Assembly: GCF_000369525.1 (NCBI RefSeq)
Contig: NZ_KB850076.1
Span: 100,484-164,483 of the forward strand
Direction: 5' to 3'
Source: Acinetobacter higginsii
GTDB taxonomy: Bacteria > Pseudomonadota > Gammaproteobacteria > Pseudomonadales > Moraxellaceae
Length of the DNA: 64,000 nt
Below are positions 1 through 8,176 of the stretch, one piece after another. Position numbers and translations under genes: made by a program. Below the pieces are notes generated by a model. The model made no database searches. It was not told where the DNA came from and saw only the letters and a list, made by a program, of their open reading frames with translations. Positions within the stretch are counted from its first letter, which is position 1; each line of letters opens with the position of its first letter.

Positions 1-163
1 TACAATGAGTTAAAACATTCTAAATTATCCCTATAGTATGTTTCAAAGTCTATGAGCATATTCAGCTGAGCAGGATGATCACAACATCTTGCTCTAGAAT
101 CATGATCAGTAAAATTTTACATCTCACTCTAAGATATGAAGCTTATATTTCAAGAGAATCCTA

Positions 164-1123
164 ATGTGCCAAAATATTCAATTTCAATATAATCTATATG
201 ATCAGCTTTACCATGAAGCAGAAGTGTTGGCAGGAGTAGATCACTTCATTCAAGAGGTTTGCTTGGGTAGTTATGATCTATATCATCAAAACCTAATGAT
301 AGACCTACAAAAATTAGTTCAGTCATTTAAGCCAATCTATAACGCTCATTTATTCTATTGCAATACAGTACTGATATTCATTGAGATTGTGAAGACAGTT
401 GATTACACACTGAGCCAAATGCCACAGGCAGATTATGAATCTATTAAGTATTTTGATGAAATGACTGTATGGCATATTTTGACTTATATCCAGTCATTAT
501 CATGCTGTGTCCGACTGCAACTAATTGAACATCAACAACGTGAATTGAAGAATCAACAAAGCCTTTTTGATTATGCATCCACACTCATTCATCATTATGC
601 GAGAACGTTAGTTGTTCGGGTGGATTTGTCTATAAAGAAAGAATATCAAGCCTTATACAACATTCAGGCATTTAACCAAGCCTTAGAGGTCTTACTTCGG
701 CGTATCGCAGATCAGGATACTTGCTTTAGTGATTTGTATGGTTATGCGTGGGCATTAGAGCATGGAGTAAGCAAAGGCTATCACTGCCATTTATTGCTTA
801 TGTACGATGGCAATAAACATCAAGAAGGCTATGAGTTAGGGGAGTGGGTAGGTAAGTGCTGGAAGCAGATTACTCATGGATATGGTTATATTTTTAACTG
901 TAACCATCCCGACTATATGGCGATCTACGAAGCGATGGGGACATTAGGGATTGGTATGATTCATCGTCATGATGAAAATAAACTTAATAATTTTCTGAAT
1001 TACGTTGTCCCTTATCTGGTGAATGCTGAAAAAGAGCAACAACATCCAAGGGTCAAGGATACGTCAAATATGCGTAGTTTTGGTAAAGGTGTGATCGATT
1101 CGAAAAACCGAAGAGGTTTATAA
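164..1123 (+). CDS. YagK/YfjJ-domain (inovirus Gp2-like) protein, element A
   Basis: Protein of 319 residues. The C-terminal half has the YagK/YfjJ pattern: a VVRVDL strand (about residue 150), a WALEHG segment, KGYHCHLLL (about 205-213) and a C-terminal KEQQHPRVKD segment. The family was formerly called inovirus Gp2 and is linked to phage or satellite replication. The HCH triplet between hydrophobic strands resembles the HUH motif of rolling-circle initiators, but that is my inference and no nicking tyrosine is assigned. A homologue lies at 54360-55238 in the second element, sharing the VRVDL, WALE-G and GYHCH blocks. The N-terminal 140 residues are not recognised. ATG start with only a weak ribosome site. 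A 10-bp stem hairpin follows the stop. Confidence 0.7.
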   Translation: MCQNIQFQYNLYDQLYHEAEVLAGVDHFIQEVCLGSYDLYHQNLMIDLQKLVQSFKPIYNAHLFYCNTVLIFIEIVKTVDYTLSQMPQADYESIKYFDEMTVWHILTYIQSLSCCVRLQLIEHQQRELKNQQSLFDYASTLIHHYARTLVVRVDLSIKKEYQALYNIQAFNQALEVLLRRIADQDTCFSDLYGYAWALEHGVSKGYHCHLLLMYDGNKHQEGYELGEWVGKCWKQITHGYGYIFNCNHPDYMAIYEAMGTLGIGMIHRHDENKLNNFLNYVVPYLVNAEKEQQHPRVKDTSNMRSFGKGVIDSKNRRGL

Positions 1124-1139
1124 ATATTAAATTTTTAAT

Positions 1140-1169
1140 AGAGAACACATCTAATGTATTGTGTTCTCT
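1140..1169. terminator. Hairpin after the YagK/YfjJ gene
   Basis: AGAGAACACA (1140-1149) pairs perfectly with TGTGTTCTCT (1160-1169) across a 10-nt loop, 17 nt after the stop codon. There is no strong T tract, so it may be a weak terminator or a processing or protein-binding site. Confidence 0.5.
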
Positions 1170-1305
1170 ATATTGTGTAATCTAGATACTAATGAGCGAC
1201 GCAATATGACGTTTAGGATTGATGAAGATTAATTTTTGGACAGATAAAACTATATTTTTATTGTAAATTATTGGTTTAAATTTACTATATTTTTAATAAA
1301 AATTT

Positions 1306-2442
1306 ATGAACTTAAATCATTCACTTTTAGAAATTATTCCGAGTTTAGAGAATTTAAAGTTACATCCTGACTTGGCTATAAATGATATTGAAGATAATCT
1401 GATTAAAGCTATGGCTAATGAGATGGTTTTGAATTATCAGGAAGTATTGTCGGTATATGCCGATATAGATGAGAACATAATTCTTCATTTTGATAAAAAT
1501 ACGACACTAGCCTTCTTAACAGCAGTCATTCGCATGGAGCGTTTTGTAGAAGGTACGCTTCCTCATACTATTCGCTCAGGCCTAGTTTTAAAAGCAATAG
1601 AGCATCTGTCTATTTTAGCTGAGGCTCATCATAAGGTCATGCTCAATGATCTTTTGCAAATTCAAGATTTAGATAATACAAAAATTAGACTGAATGTCAT
1701 GTTTGGTGGAAATTGGAACCCGATTGAAGTATTTAAAAATGGGAATATTGACGAAATTCTTAAAGGGCACTATTGGAATTATAATTCCAAGAAATCTTAT
1801 AGAGAAGGCCAGTTCACTATTGGGCTCATCAGAATAAAACCAAATGAAGACTTATGGCTATTGGTTCATGTCGGAAGAGTGACTAAGGATCTTAATAAAT
1901 TTAATGATGTTGGATATGAGTTTGAGGCTTTGGAACAATACCGTAAGTTCTTTGGTCGCTTAGTTGTGAAATATAAAAATTCATCTCAAACCTTAATTCG
2001 TTGGGCAAATACAATTATTGATGAATGCGAAGTACATCAACTTCTTCCCGATATTTTTGACAATGATATTTTCCCAGGATATGAAAATGTAAATATATCA
2101 TGGCAGGAGTTAACACGAGTTATTGAAAAAGAATCATGGAAGACAGCTTTGCAAAATCAAAAAGCAGTATATTTGATTACGGATACATCTAATGGGAAAC
2201 AATATGTTGGATCTGCATATGCTGAAAATATGTTGTTAAATCGATGGCAGAATTATGTGAAAAGTCGACATGGTGGGAATGTTCAGCTTAAACAACTTTC
2301 GAAAGAGCATATTGAAAACCATTTTAGATATTCAATTCTCGATATTTTTAAATCGACAACGGATGACAAAGTCATATTGAGTAGAGAAAGTTGGTGGAAA
2401 GATACTTTAATGACAAGAAAGTTTGGCTATAACTCGAATTAA
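1306..2442 (+). CDS. GIY-YIG nuclease-domain protein with DUF6508-like N-terminus
   Basis: Protein of 378 residues. The C-terminal ~95 residues form a GIY-YIG nuclease: AVYLI (GIY strand, about 287), QYVGSA (YIG strand, about 298), an arginine in LNRWQNY, and a glutamate in the SRESWWKD helix, ending with GYNSN. The N-terminal part (residues 60-110) resembles DUF6508, and the middle is not recognised. Such fusions are likely sequence- or structure-specific endonucleases, with a role in defence or element maintenance as the inference. The start lies in very AT-rich DNA without a clear Shine-Dalgarno. The gene converges on a lipoprotein operon, with a strong shared hairpin between them. Confidence 0.72.
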   Translation: MNLNHSLLEIIPSLENLKLHPDLAINDIEDNLIKAMANEMVLNYQEVLSVYADIDENIILHFDKNTTLAFLTAVIRMERFVEGTLPHTIRSGLVLKAIEHLSILAEAHHKVMLNDLLQIQDLDNTKIRLNVMFGGNWNPIEVFKNGNIDEILKGHYWNYNSKKSYREGQFTIGLIRIKPNEDLWLLVHVGRVTKDLNKFNDVGYEFEALEQYRKFFGRLVVKYKNSSQTLIRWANTIIDECEVHQLLPDIFDNDIFPGYENVNISWQELTRVIEKESWKTALQNQKAVYLITDTSNGKQYVGSAYAENMLLNRWQNYVKSRHGGNVQLKQLSKEHIENHFRYSILDIFKSTTDDKVILSRESWWKDTLMTRKFGYNSN

Positions 2443-2472
2443 ACCAGCTCAGAATTTTTATTCTGAGATGAA

Positions 2473-2507
2473 ATTGAAAAGCTCGGCAAGCTGCCGAGCT
2501 TTTCAAT
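2473..2507. terminator. Bidirectional terminator between convergent genes
   Basis: A perfect 16-bp inverted repeat (ATTGAAAAGCTCGGCA at 2473-2488, complement at 2492-2507) with a 3-nt loop. A- and T-rich ends suit termination in both directions. A second short hairpin (CTCAGAAT / ATTCTGAG) sits just upstream. Confidence 0.85.
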
Positions 2508-2525
2508 ATGTACGATTCAATATTA

Positions 2526-3194
2526 TTAAAATGTAATATTGAAATTACCTTGATCTGTAATGATTTCAGCTTCAAGGACTTGATCACCCTTACATTTCAG
2601 TAAATATTTCACTGTACCGCTATAATTTAAAGTCACAGGCATTTTGCTATAAAAATCACCTGTACTAAAGCCACAGCGACCACGGTTAATCTTTAAACCT
2701 TGTAAGGTAAACGGCTGTTCATTGGTTGATTGGATTTCAAGGAAGTAATCTATTGCACCAGGCACATTGAATGCAGATTGAGACTCCTGAGCGGTAATAC
2801 GACCACGGGCACTGATTGAGGCAACATCATCAATAGCAGCCTCTTCCTCGTCAAGCGGGATATCGGCAACTTCCTGTGTATCGGTTGGATCAAGCTCAGA
2901 CTCCATCATAGCTTTTAGCATATCAGGGTAGGTCTGCCACTTATCCAAGTAAGACTGCGCTTCCTTCTCATATGCAGGTAAATATAAATGACCTGAATCA
3001 ACAATCGCTCGCATATCATTCAATCTGGCTTTGACTGCTTCCTCGGTATAGGGTGCATAAATAGATTCAGGCTTGGTATGCTTTGCAACAGCACTGGCAG
3101 ACTCACCCGAAGTATCAGTCTTTGCAGATTGATTACCTTGACTACATGCCATCAATAGGGAACACAGGGCAATGGTGGAAAGTAAAGATTTCAT
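2526..3194 (-). CDS. Lipoprotein, element A
   Basis: Protein of 222 residues with a lipoprotein signal peptide (MKSLLSTIALCSLLMAC, lipobox LMAC, acylated Cys 17), so it should be membrane-anchored. The middle is acidic. The C-terminal ~60 residues (INRGRCGF ... VLEAEIITDQGNF) match the C-terminus of the lipoprotein at 57086-57820 (VNRGNCPL ... ILEVVVSTDQGDW). This defines a shared domain with two conserved cysteines across the two elements. It is the last gene of a tight minus-strand operon (3820 to 2526). Function unknown. A surface role such as exclusion or binding is possible but not shown. Confidence 0.7.
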   Translation of the reverse strand: MKSLLSTIALCSLLMACSQGNQSAKTDTSGESASAVAKHTKPESIYAPYTEEAVKARLNDMRAIVDSGHLYLPAYEKEAQSYLDKWQTYPDMLKAMMESELDPTDTQEVADIPLDEEEAAIDDVASISARGRITAQESQSAFNVPGAIDYFLEIQSTNEQPFTLQGLKINRGRCGFSTGDFYSKMPVTLNYSGTVKYLLKCKGDQVLEAEIITDQGNFNITF

Positions 3195-3206
3195 GATTGC
3201 ACTCCC

Positions 3207-3434
3207 TTATATTTTTGGACGAATAACAACGAACCAGATAAATAACAGGATCAGAATACCCCCTACAATTTTACCAACAACAGGAAACATCACCGCAGGC
3301 CAAACAAAGCCCTGTCCAATATTGTAGGCAAAAGACTTGTAGTTATACTGCCCCCAAAAGTGTTGATAGACTGCAAAGAAAAAGCCGATTACTAGATAGA
3401 TGCTAATCAGACCTGTTTTAATATTTGAATTCAT
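3207..3434 (-). CDS. Small two-TM membrane protein
   Basis: Protein of 75 residues with two predicted membrane segments (about 8-24 and 50-70). The ATG directly follows the stop of the 42-residue gene at 3435-3563 (TAAATG), so translation is probably coupled. No family recognised. It is part of the four-gene lipoprotein/membrane operon of element A. Confidence 0.6.
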   Translation of the reverse strand: MNSNIKTGLISIYLVIGFFFAVYQHFWGQYNYKSFAYNIGQGFVWPAVMFPVVGKIVGGILILLFIWFVVIRPKI

Positions 3435-3563
3435 TTACTTTCCCCCAGTTGCAAATTTTGCCAATGCAATAAAAATTCCCATCACGATCATGAAACCAAT
3501 GAAGGGTAGACCCAGTACACAAATCACAGCTATGACGCAGATAATGCCTGCAAGTGTTCGCAT
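3435..3563 (-). CDS. 42-residue membrane peptide
   Basis: Reading frame MRTLAGIICVIAVICVLGLP... ending AKFATGGK, 42 residues, almost entirely one or two hydrophobic segments. It has a good Shine-Dalgarno (AAGGAG, 7 nt before the ATG). It starts 2 nt after the stop of the upstream lipoprotein and stops directly against the next ATG. Position and ribosome site support a real gene. Function unknown. Confidence 0.6.
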   Translation of the reverse strand: MRTLAGIICVIAVICVLGLPFIGFMIVMGIFIALAKFATGGK

Positions 3564-3565
3564 AG

Positions 3566-3820
3566 CTACTCCTTCATGCACTGATAGGACACATTGATCA
3601 TATCTGTCTGGAAAGATTCAGTTTGCTGTAAGGTATAGATATTTTCTTTCAGTCCATCCTCACCATATTTGTTTTCAAGTTTGTCGTAGATACATGAACA
3701 GGTACTGCCATCAATGCCTCCTGTTTTACAACCACTGATAAACTGACGTTCTGTTTTACTGGCACAGCCTGCTGTCATCATGACTAGTGAGATGAGTGCA
3801 AGCGAAGTTAGCATTTTCAT
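3566..3820 (-). CDS. Small cysteine-rich lipoprotein
   Basis: Protein of 84 residues. The signal peptide ends in the lipobox MTAGC (Cys 19). The short mature part has four further cysteines (GCKTGG, STCSC, YQCMKE), likely disulfide-bonded in the periplasm. First gene of the four-gene minus-strand operon. Family not recognised. Confidence 0.6.
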   Translation of the reverse strand: MKMLTSLALISLVMMTAGCASKTERQFISGCKTGGIDGSTCSCIYDKLENKYGEDGLKENIYTLQQTESFQTDMINVSYQCMKE

Positions 3821-4002
3821 CGATTCCCCGAATTTTTTATTGTGTTATCAATTTTGCTCAACTCACTGAATCATGGGTGAGACAAAGCTTTCTAAGGCTA
3901 AATCGCTTTTAGATTAGTTCAATCAGCAAAATTTTATGGGTGCTATTAGGGTAACAAGGAAATTGAAAATCGTTTTAGGGAAAACAATAAAGATAAAAAA
4001 TG

Positions 4003-4241
4003 CTTAGTCATGGGTATGACTCCTTTGGCTAGAAAGAAGTTTCACCGCATTACTGCTAAATAATGGTGGCGAAACGAAAAGGGGTTAGCAGACTGATAGC
4101 CAAAGGATCAGCACACCCGAAGGTGTCCCCCTCCCGTTCCGCCGCAGAGGGGGCACGCAGGGTCGCCCACCAAAAAGATAAACTTTTTAGTGTGCTTTGG
4201 CTGAACGGTCTGCTAAAACCGACTGACGATGTAGGTCAGCA
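4003..4241 (+). ncRNA. Structured RNA-like element, copy A
   Basis: About 240 bp, closely matched by 58875-59110. Proposed pairings: hairpin AGTCAT/ATGACT (4006-4011/4016-4021); outer helix TTAGCAGAC/GTCTGCTAA (4085-4093/4208-4216); CCAAAG/CTTTGG (4100-4105/4195-4200); CACAC/GTGTG (4112-4116/4190-4194) or the alternative local ACACC-CGAA-GGTGT hairpin (4113-4126); CCCCCTC/GAGGGGG (4127-4133/4147-4153); and CTGAC/GTCAG (4223-4227/4235-4239). An extra TGCTAA (4054-4059) could also pair with the TTAGCA strand, giving a possible switch. The other copy changes both sides of the outer helix, the extra segment and the last hairpin together, which argues for RNA (or ssDNA) structure over coding. Strand is assumed, because Watson-Crick changes do not fix it. 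A replication origin is the main alternative. Confidence 0.7.
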
Positions 4242-4376
4242 ATGGAATGATAAATTTAAGGTCTCGCTGAGTCAATCAAGCTGTAGTGAAAAAGAAATTA
4301 AAATCAAAGATCGATGATATGGATTGTTGCAAATGTCCAACAGTGCTAGGCATTTTGATTGAATACAGATCAAGTT

Positions 4377-4838
4377 CTATTGTTCTTTGTCAGGTAGGCT
4401 AGAAGTAAACGCTTCTGGAGGAATTGGTACTTTACGGGCTTTGAAGATTCTTTCGGATTCAGGCGTTTGTTGTATTTGATCTTTCATCCACTCTTGAGAA
4501 AAAGTGGGCTGATCACTTAATTTTTTTATCGTTTCAGGGTGAAGTGGAATTTTCGCTATTTGTGGTGGAAATATGCCTAATTTATTTAACTCAGTTTCAT
4601 AATAGTTTTTTAGATCAAGTGCATTGTGTAATTGTTTTTTTAATTCAGTAATTTCATTTTGCAGTGTGATTAGACCAATATTTTTAGGTTGGATACTTTC
4701 TAGAACTTGTAATGCTTCTTCTTCATTGAGCACACCTTTCTCAATTCTTCCAAGTTTACCTGAGCGAGTCGCATGTCTAATTTGATGTTCGGTAAATCCA
4801 TATTTTTCACAAAATTCGGCAATTCTAATTTGGGTCAT
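4377..4838 (-). CDS. Putative DNA-binding protein with coiled coil
   Basis: Protein of 153 residues. Residues 1-50 (IRIAEFCEKYGFTEHQIRHA ... GVLNEEEALQVLES) look like a winged-helix/excisionase-type DNA-binding fold. Residues 55-90 are coiled-coil-like (LQNEITELKKQLHNAL), and the tail is proline-rich. It sits downstream of the structured RNA element on the opposite strand. It may be a regulator or an accessory recombination factor, but no specific family is claimed. Confidence 0.5.
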   Translation of the reverse strand: MTQIRIAEFCEKYGFTEHQIRHATRSGKLGRIEKGVLNEEEALQVLESIQPKNIGLITLQNEITELKKQLHNALDLKNYYETELNKLGIFPPQIAKIPLHPETIKKLSDQPTFSQEWMKDQIQQTPESERIFKARKVPIPPEAFTSSLPDKEQ

Positions 4839-5024
4839 AATTCTTAAGTCATTGGTGATTTTTGGATTTATCTTACTGATTTTATTTTGATAATCAACTT
4901 GTGAGATACTGTATTTAATAAATTTTTAAATGTGTGTAAAGAAATGTGGGATTATTCGGTAAATATCTAGAAAAAATCTTACTGACATACAGTAAGATTT
5001 TAACAGTGATATAAGTTGGTTCTA

Positions 5025-7229
5025 TTAATGAATCAGTTGTTTGCACTGTGTTGATTTAAAGTGATTTATAATGTCTGTCGGAAAGACCAACTGACCATTA
5101 CGTGGGTTAACATAAGAACCATTCATATCCGCCTTACACTGCTCTAACATATATTGAGCAATTTCATACTCATCACTTTCTAAAGCGAGCATAAATGGTG
5201 TGTAGCCTGAAATAGGTAACTTGGCTGGCTGATTCACATTTGCACCAGCATTAAGTAGGATAAATACGATTTTGTTAAGCTGTTCAACAGATGCTTTGGA
5301 TTTCATTGCTTCAAACACTTCTTTACCAATCATCCTGCCCGTAGGCGTATCCAGATTTTTCAAAACATCATTTAACTTGAGTTTTCCTGCTGAATGTTGA
5401 TATAAGCTGTACTTGCTTTGCTCGGGATGTAATAAGGTTCGCTGAATCATGTCCTCAAAATGAAATGATCTTTTTACACAGTGAAGCATTTTTAAAGCGA
5501 GGTGTAATGGAGTGTGGTGATCAATATCCGCAAGTAAGTTGACATTTGTACCCATATCCACCAGTGTTTTTACTAAATTAACATCCCCAAGTTGAATGGC
5601 AAGGTGCAATGCGCTTAAACGTATTTTTGTTGAGACTGCATTTAATGTTACAGGTAAAAACGTATGCTTTAATAGTATAGCTAATATTTGCTGCTGTTCA
5701 TCAGATAACTCCATAATATGATCATATAAGCACATCGTGAGCGAAGAATCATAGCTAGAACTTAATTTATTTATATCTGCGCCAGCATCAAGTAATGCTT
5801 TCACAGTTTTAACATCACGTAATTGAATAGCATATAAAAGTTGAGGCATTTTCACTGTTTTTTGTTCATCAATTTTGATGACCTTATTCGGCTGGCTTAG
5901 ATCAATTCTTATCTTGTTTTTCAAAGTCAAAAACTTTTGATTTGGTAGATCATTTAAAAAAGAACATTCATCTCTAATGAATAACTGTTTATCAAAAATA
6001 TCACATACTTTAGTTTTTAAAGCCTTTAGTTCCCATGGTTCAAACACATTTTCCAATTTAAACTTTTGCGGAAGGTTGTCGAAATCTAAATCAACTTTAG
6101 AGAAACGTAAATGATAGCGAATGGCGATATTGGCGAATTTTCTGATTGAATGATTGTCAGGCGAGTTTTGTAATGAACAAGCCGTCAAAGCCTCAGTTAA
6201 AATTTGCTCAAGATTACGTCCATCATATTGAATGCAACTTTCTACGCATTTCGTATAGGGTTGAATTGCATCTTCAAGTTTCCCAGTAAATAAGTAGTAA
6301 CGAGCCTTAGCCCAATAACCACTAAAGCGAAGGCTTTCAAACTCTGGATATTGATCAATGGTCTCCATAAATAAGTTGATATTTGTGAGACTAAATTCCA
6401 GTTGATTGGATTGATTCTGAATACGCTTATATAGGAGGGATAGAGTACCTTCTGCATTATCTGTATATTTATCTAAAATGATATTTTCTTTTGGAAGTTT
6501 CAACAAAGATGAAAAAATAAACTCATTCAATGACAAATGCATATATGCCGATTCATTTTCTGAGTTAAGCATTTGCTGAAAAAAAGGCGCAAACTCTTGA
6601 TCTGAAATGTCTTTCTCTGTTATGCCATTTTTATAAAGACTATCTAAAGCTCTAGCAGTTAAAAGAGCGGAGAGAACATCTGCTTGATTAGTGAAATGTA
6701 CATGACTTTTAACAATAAGGTGTAAGTTTTGCGGATCAGGTAACTCCTCTAAATTTCCCCATACTCTGAATCGATCTTGTAGCTCTTTATCGAGTTTTTT
6801 TACGTTAAAACTTTGTTTTAAAAGTTCACATAAAAAATGAGATTTTTGGTTTTTGGCTACGAGGCCAAGTGAAACTAAATGTTGCTTTAGAATAGGAATA
6901 AATTTTACTGAGATCATCAGATTCAAGAAATCATTTGTGGTCTTTTGCTGAGCATCACCATTCAAGCTAAATAGTAATTGAAAATCATAAAATTCCTGCA
7001 TTGCTTTTCTAAATGCATGAATCATTTTACTTTGAATTTTTGCTGAAAAATATTTGGTACTAAAAAGTGCTTTGATAAAGCTCTCTTCAAAATAATGCGG
7101 ATAGTGAATATTATTCGTATATTCATCTATTTGCTTTGCTAGACCTGTATGATTCTTTAAGCCAAAATGGTTGGTGATTTCTCTGAGCAGTACCGCGCCT
7201 GTGGGAAATACTAATGATGGTGTTTGCAT
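5025..7229 (-). CDS. Ankyrin-repeat protein
   Basis: Protein of 734 residues. The N-terminal ~460 residues are not recognised. From about 465 to the end come ankyrin repeats, for example LLYAIQLRDVKTVKALLDAGADIN, SALHLAIQLGDVNLVKTLVDMGTNVN and TPFMLALESDEYEIAQYMLEQ. There is no signal peptide or membrane segment, so it is probably cytoplasmic and protein-binding. Its ATG lies one base after the stop of the HicA-like gene, so the three genes 7585-5025 form one operon. Ankyrin effectors and toxins do occur in mobile elements. A defence or toxin role here is only inferred from context. Confidence 0.7.
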   Translation of the reverse strand: MQTPSLVFPTGAVLLREITNHFGLKNHTGLAKQIDEYTNNIHYPHYFEESFIKALFSTKYFSAKIQSKMIHAFRKAMQEFYDFQLLFSLNGDAQQKTTNDFLNLMISVKFIPILKQHLVSLGLVAKNQKSHFLCELLKQSFNVKKLDKELQDRFRVWGNLEELPDPQNLHLIVKSHVHFTNQADVLSALLTARALDSLYKNGITEKDISDQEFAPFFQQMLNSENESAYMHLSLNEFIFSSLLKLPKENIILDKYTDNAEGTLSLLYKRIQNQSNQLEFSLTNINLFMETIDQYPEFESLRFSGYWAKARYYLFTGKLEDAIQPYTKCVESCIQYDGRNLEQILTEALTACSLQNSPDNHSIRKFANIAIRYHLRFSKVDLDFDNLPQKFKLENVFEPWELKALKTKVCDIFDKQLFIRDECSFLNDLPNQKFLTLKNKIRIDLSQPNKVIKIDEQKTVKMPQLLYAIQLRDVKTVKALLDAGADINKLSSSYDSSLTMCLYDHIMELSDEQQQILAILLKHTFLPVTLNAVSTKIRLSALHLAIQLGDVNLVKTLVDMGTNVNLLADIDHHTPLHLALKMLHCVKRSFHFEDMIQRTLLHPEQSKYSLYQHSAGKLKLNDVLKNLDTPTGRMIGKEVFEAMKSKASVEQLNKIVFILLNAGANVNQPAKLPISGYTPFMLALESDEYEIAQYMLEQCKADMNGSYVNPRNGQLVFPTDIINHFKSTQCKQLIH

Positions 7230-7230
7230 G

Positions 7231-7431
7231 TTAATTTCTTCTTAAAAATCGGTTTATATCGTGTTTAAATTGTTGAAAGCTTCTAAAATCACTTGGCGTA
7301 GATGGAATGGCTAACTTCCTATTGTTAATCATTAAAAAATTATGCTTTTTCCCTTTAGATAAATAGATAGATTCTTGCCTTAAAAGTTTAACAATGAATT
7401 GATGAATGTCTTTGTTGTTTGAAAACTTCAT
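7231..7431 (-). CDS. HicA-like small protein
   Basis: Protein of 66 residues when started at the ATG at 7431 (MKFSNNKDIHQFI), which lies one base after the stop of the upstream zinc-ribbon gene. The order of a basic KGKKHNF strand, RKLAIPSTPSD and a C-terminal helix recalls the HicA dsRNA-binding-like fold, where the histidine is catalytic. The match is weak and no HicB partner is present. A longer in-frame reading to 7494 would overlap the zinc-ribbon gene and is less likely. Middle gene of the operon that ends with the ankyrin protein. Confidence 0.5.
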   Translation of the reverse strand: MKFSNNKDIHQFIVKLLRQESIYLSKGKKHNFLMINNRKLAIPSTPSDFRSFQQFKHDINRFLRRN

Positions 7432-7432
7432 A

Positions 7433-7585
7433 TCAATCATCATCGTCATAAAAATCATCATCTTGCTCAGCTTGACATGAAGAGCATAGTTCACCGTTCA
7501 CGATAGAATTATAATATTCACCTTCTGGTAAAGCATCGCCATAGAGTGTTGTGTAACATTCTGCACATTGATATAAATTAGCCAT
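7433..7585 (-). CDS. 50-residue zinc-ribbon protein
   Basis: Reading frame MANLYQCAECYTTLYGDALP ... GELCSSCQAEQ followed by an acidic D-rich tail, 50 residues. Two CxxC pairs (Cys 7/10 and 34/37) give a rubredoxin-like zinc knuckle. A strong ribosome site (AAAGGAG) precedes the ATG. First gene of the operon with the HicA-like and ankyrin genes. Function unknown. Zinc ribbons of this size often act as protein partners or antitoxin-like factors. Confidence 0.6.
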   Translation of the reverse strand: MANLYQCAECYTTLYGDALPEGEYYNSIVNGELCSSCQAEQDDDFYDDDD

Positions 7586-7711
7586 GATTATCTCCTTTAC
7601 AGCATGGAGGTAATATAAAATTTGTTAAATAAAATCACAGCAAAGCTGTTGGCGGAAAAATATCAAAAAAATGCAAATAGCGAAGTAGACTGAATAACAT
7701 TCTAAATTATT

Positions 7712-7737
7712 TCAAATACATAACATCCTAATGAGAA
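7712..7737 (+). promoter_or_regulatory. Candidate element promoter/operator motif (A)
   Basis: TCAAATACATAACATCCTAA followed by TGAGAA resembles the motif found three times in element B (55251, 55861, 59197: ATATATACCATCTAGGTGA). It lies about 50 nt upstream of a T-tract hairpin and then the zinc-ribbon/DUF932 genes, the same order as in element B. Probably a shared promoter or activator site. Confidence 0.4.
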
Positions 7738-7780
7738 TCATGAAGCTTTTTCGAGCCATTCATGAATATATGAAAACAAA

Positions 7781-7804
7781 GCCTGCCACCCCGCAGGTTT
7801 TTTT
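7781..7804 (+). terminator. Leader hairpin with T tract before zinc-ribbon gene
   Basis: CCTGC (7782-7786) pairs with GCAGG (7793-7797), followed by seven Ts and ATGCCC. It sits between the candidate promoter and the first gene, so it would act as an attenuator rather than an end-of-operon terminator. Confidence 0.6.
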
Positions 7805-7829
7805 ATGCCCAAAATTAAGGAGTAGAGCT

Positions 7830-8117
7830 ATGAGCTTGAGCTGTCCCTTTTGCCATTCAACGAATGTGATGTTGGTTGAAGCAAGTACGCAACAATCCAA
7901 TACAACCTTATCTAGTCTGGTTACCCCAACCACATTGGGAGTATTAGGAACAACAGTCGCAAAGACATTCAATCTACCACCAATTATTGGTGGAATCGCA
8001 GGAACGGTTTTGGGAAGTGTATTGAATTCATTCACAGAATCAAGCACACCATCACAGCAAAATTTATGCTTCTGCCATAACTGCTACCAAAAGTTTCCAA
8101 CACATCTTCTGTACTAA
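7830..8117 (+). CDS. Zinc-ribbon protein with glycine-rich hydrophobic centre
   Basis: Protein of 95 residues using the ATG at 7830, which has AAGGAG 8 nt upstream. A longer in-frame start would run through the terminator hairpin and is rejected. CPFC (residues 5-8) and CFCHNC near the C-terminus form a split zinc ribbon around a glycine-rich, membrane-like segment (PPIIGGIAGTVLGSVL). A homologue with the same layout is at 55946-56218. In this element it lies directly before the DUF932 gene. Function unknown, possibly membrane-associated. Confidence 0.65.
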   Translation: MSLSCPFCHSTNVMLVEASTQQSNTTLSSLVTPTTLGVLGTTVAKTFNLPPIIGGIAGTVLGSVLNSFTESSTPSQQNLCFCHNCYQKFPTHLLY

Positions 8118-8176
8118 AGATTGATTCGTATCAACACAGATTCAAATTTCAATTTCAAATTAAAAGGAATAAAACG

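Noticed and set aside
4063..4317. 84-residue reading frame starting MVAKRKGVSRLIAKG
   Set aside because: It overlaps the structured RNA. Differences from the second copy are mostly amino-acid-changing and follow base pairing, so I treat it as RNA and not protein.
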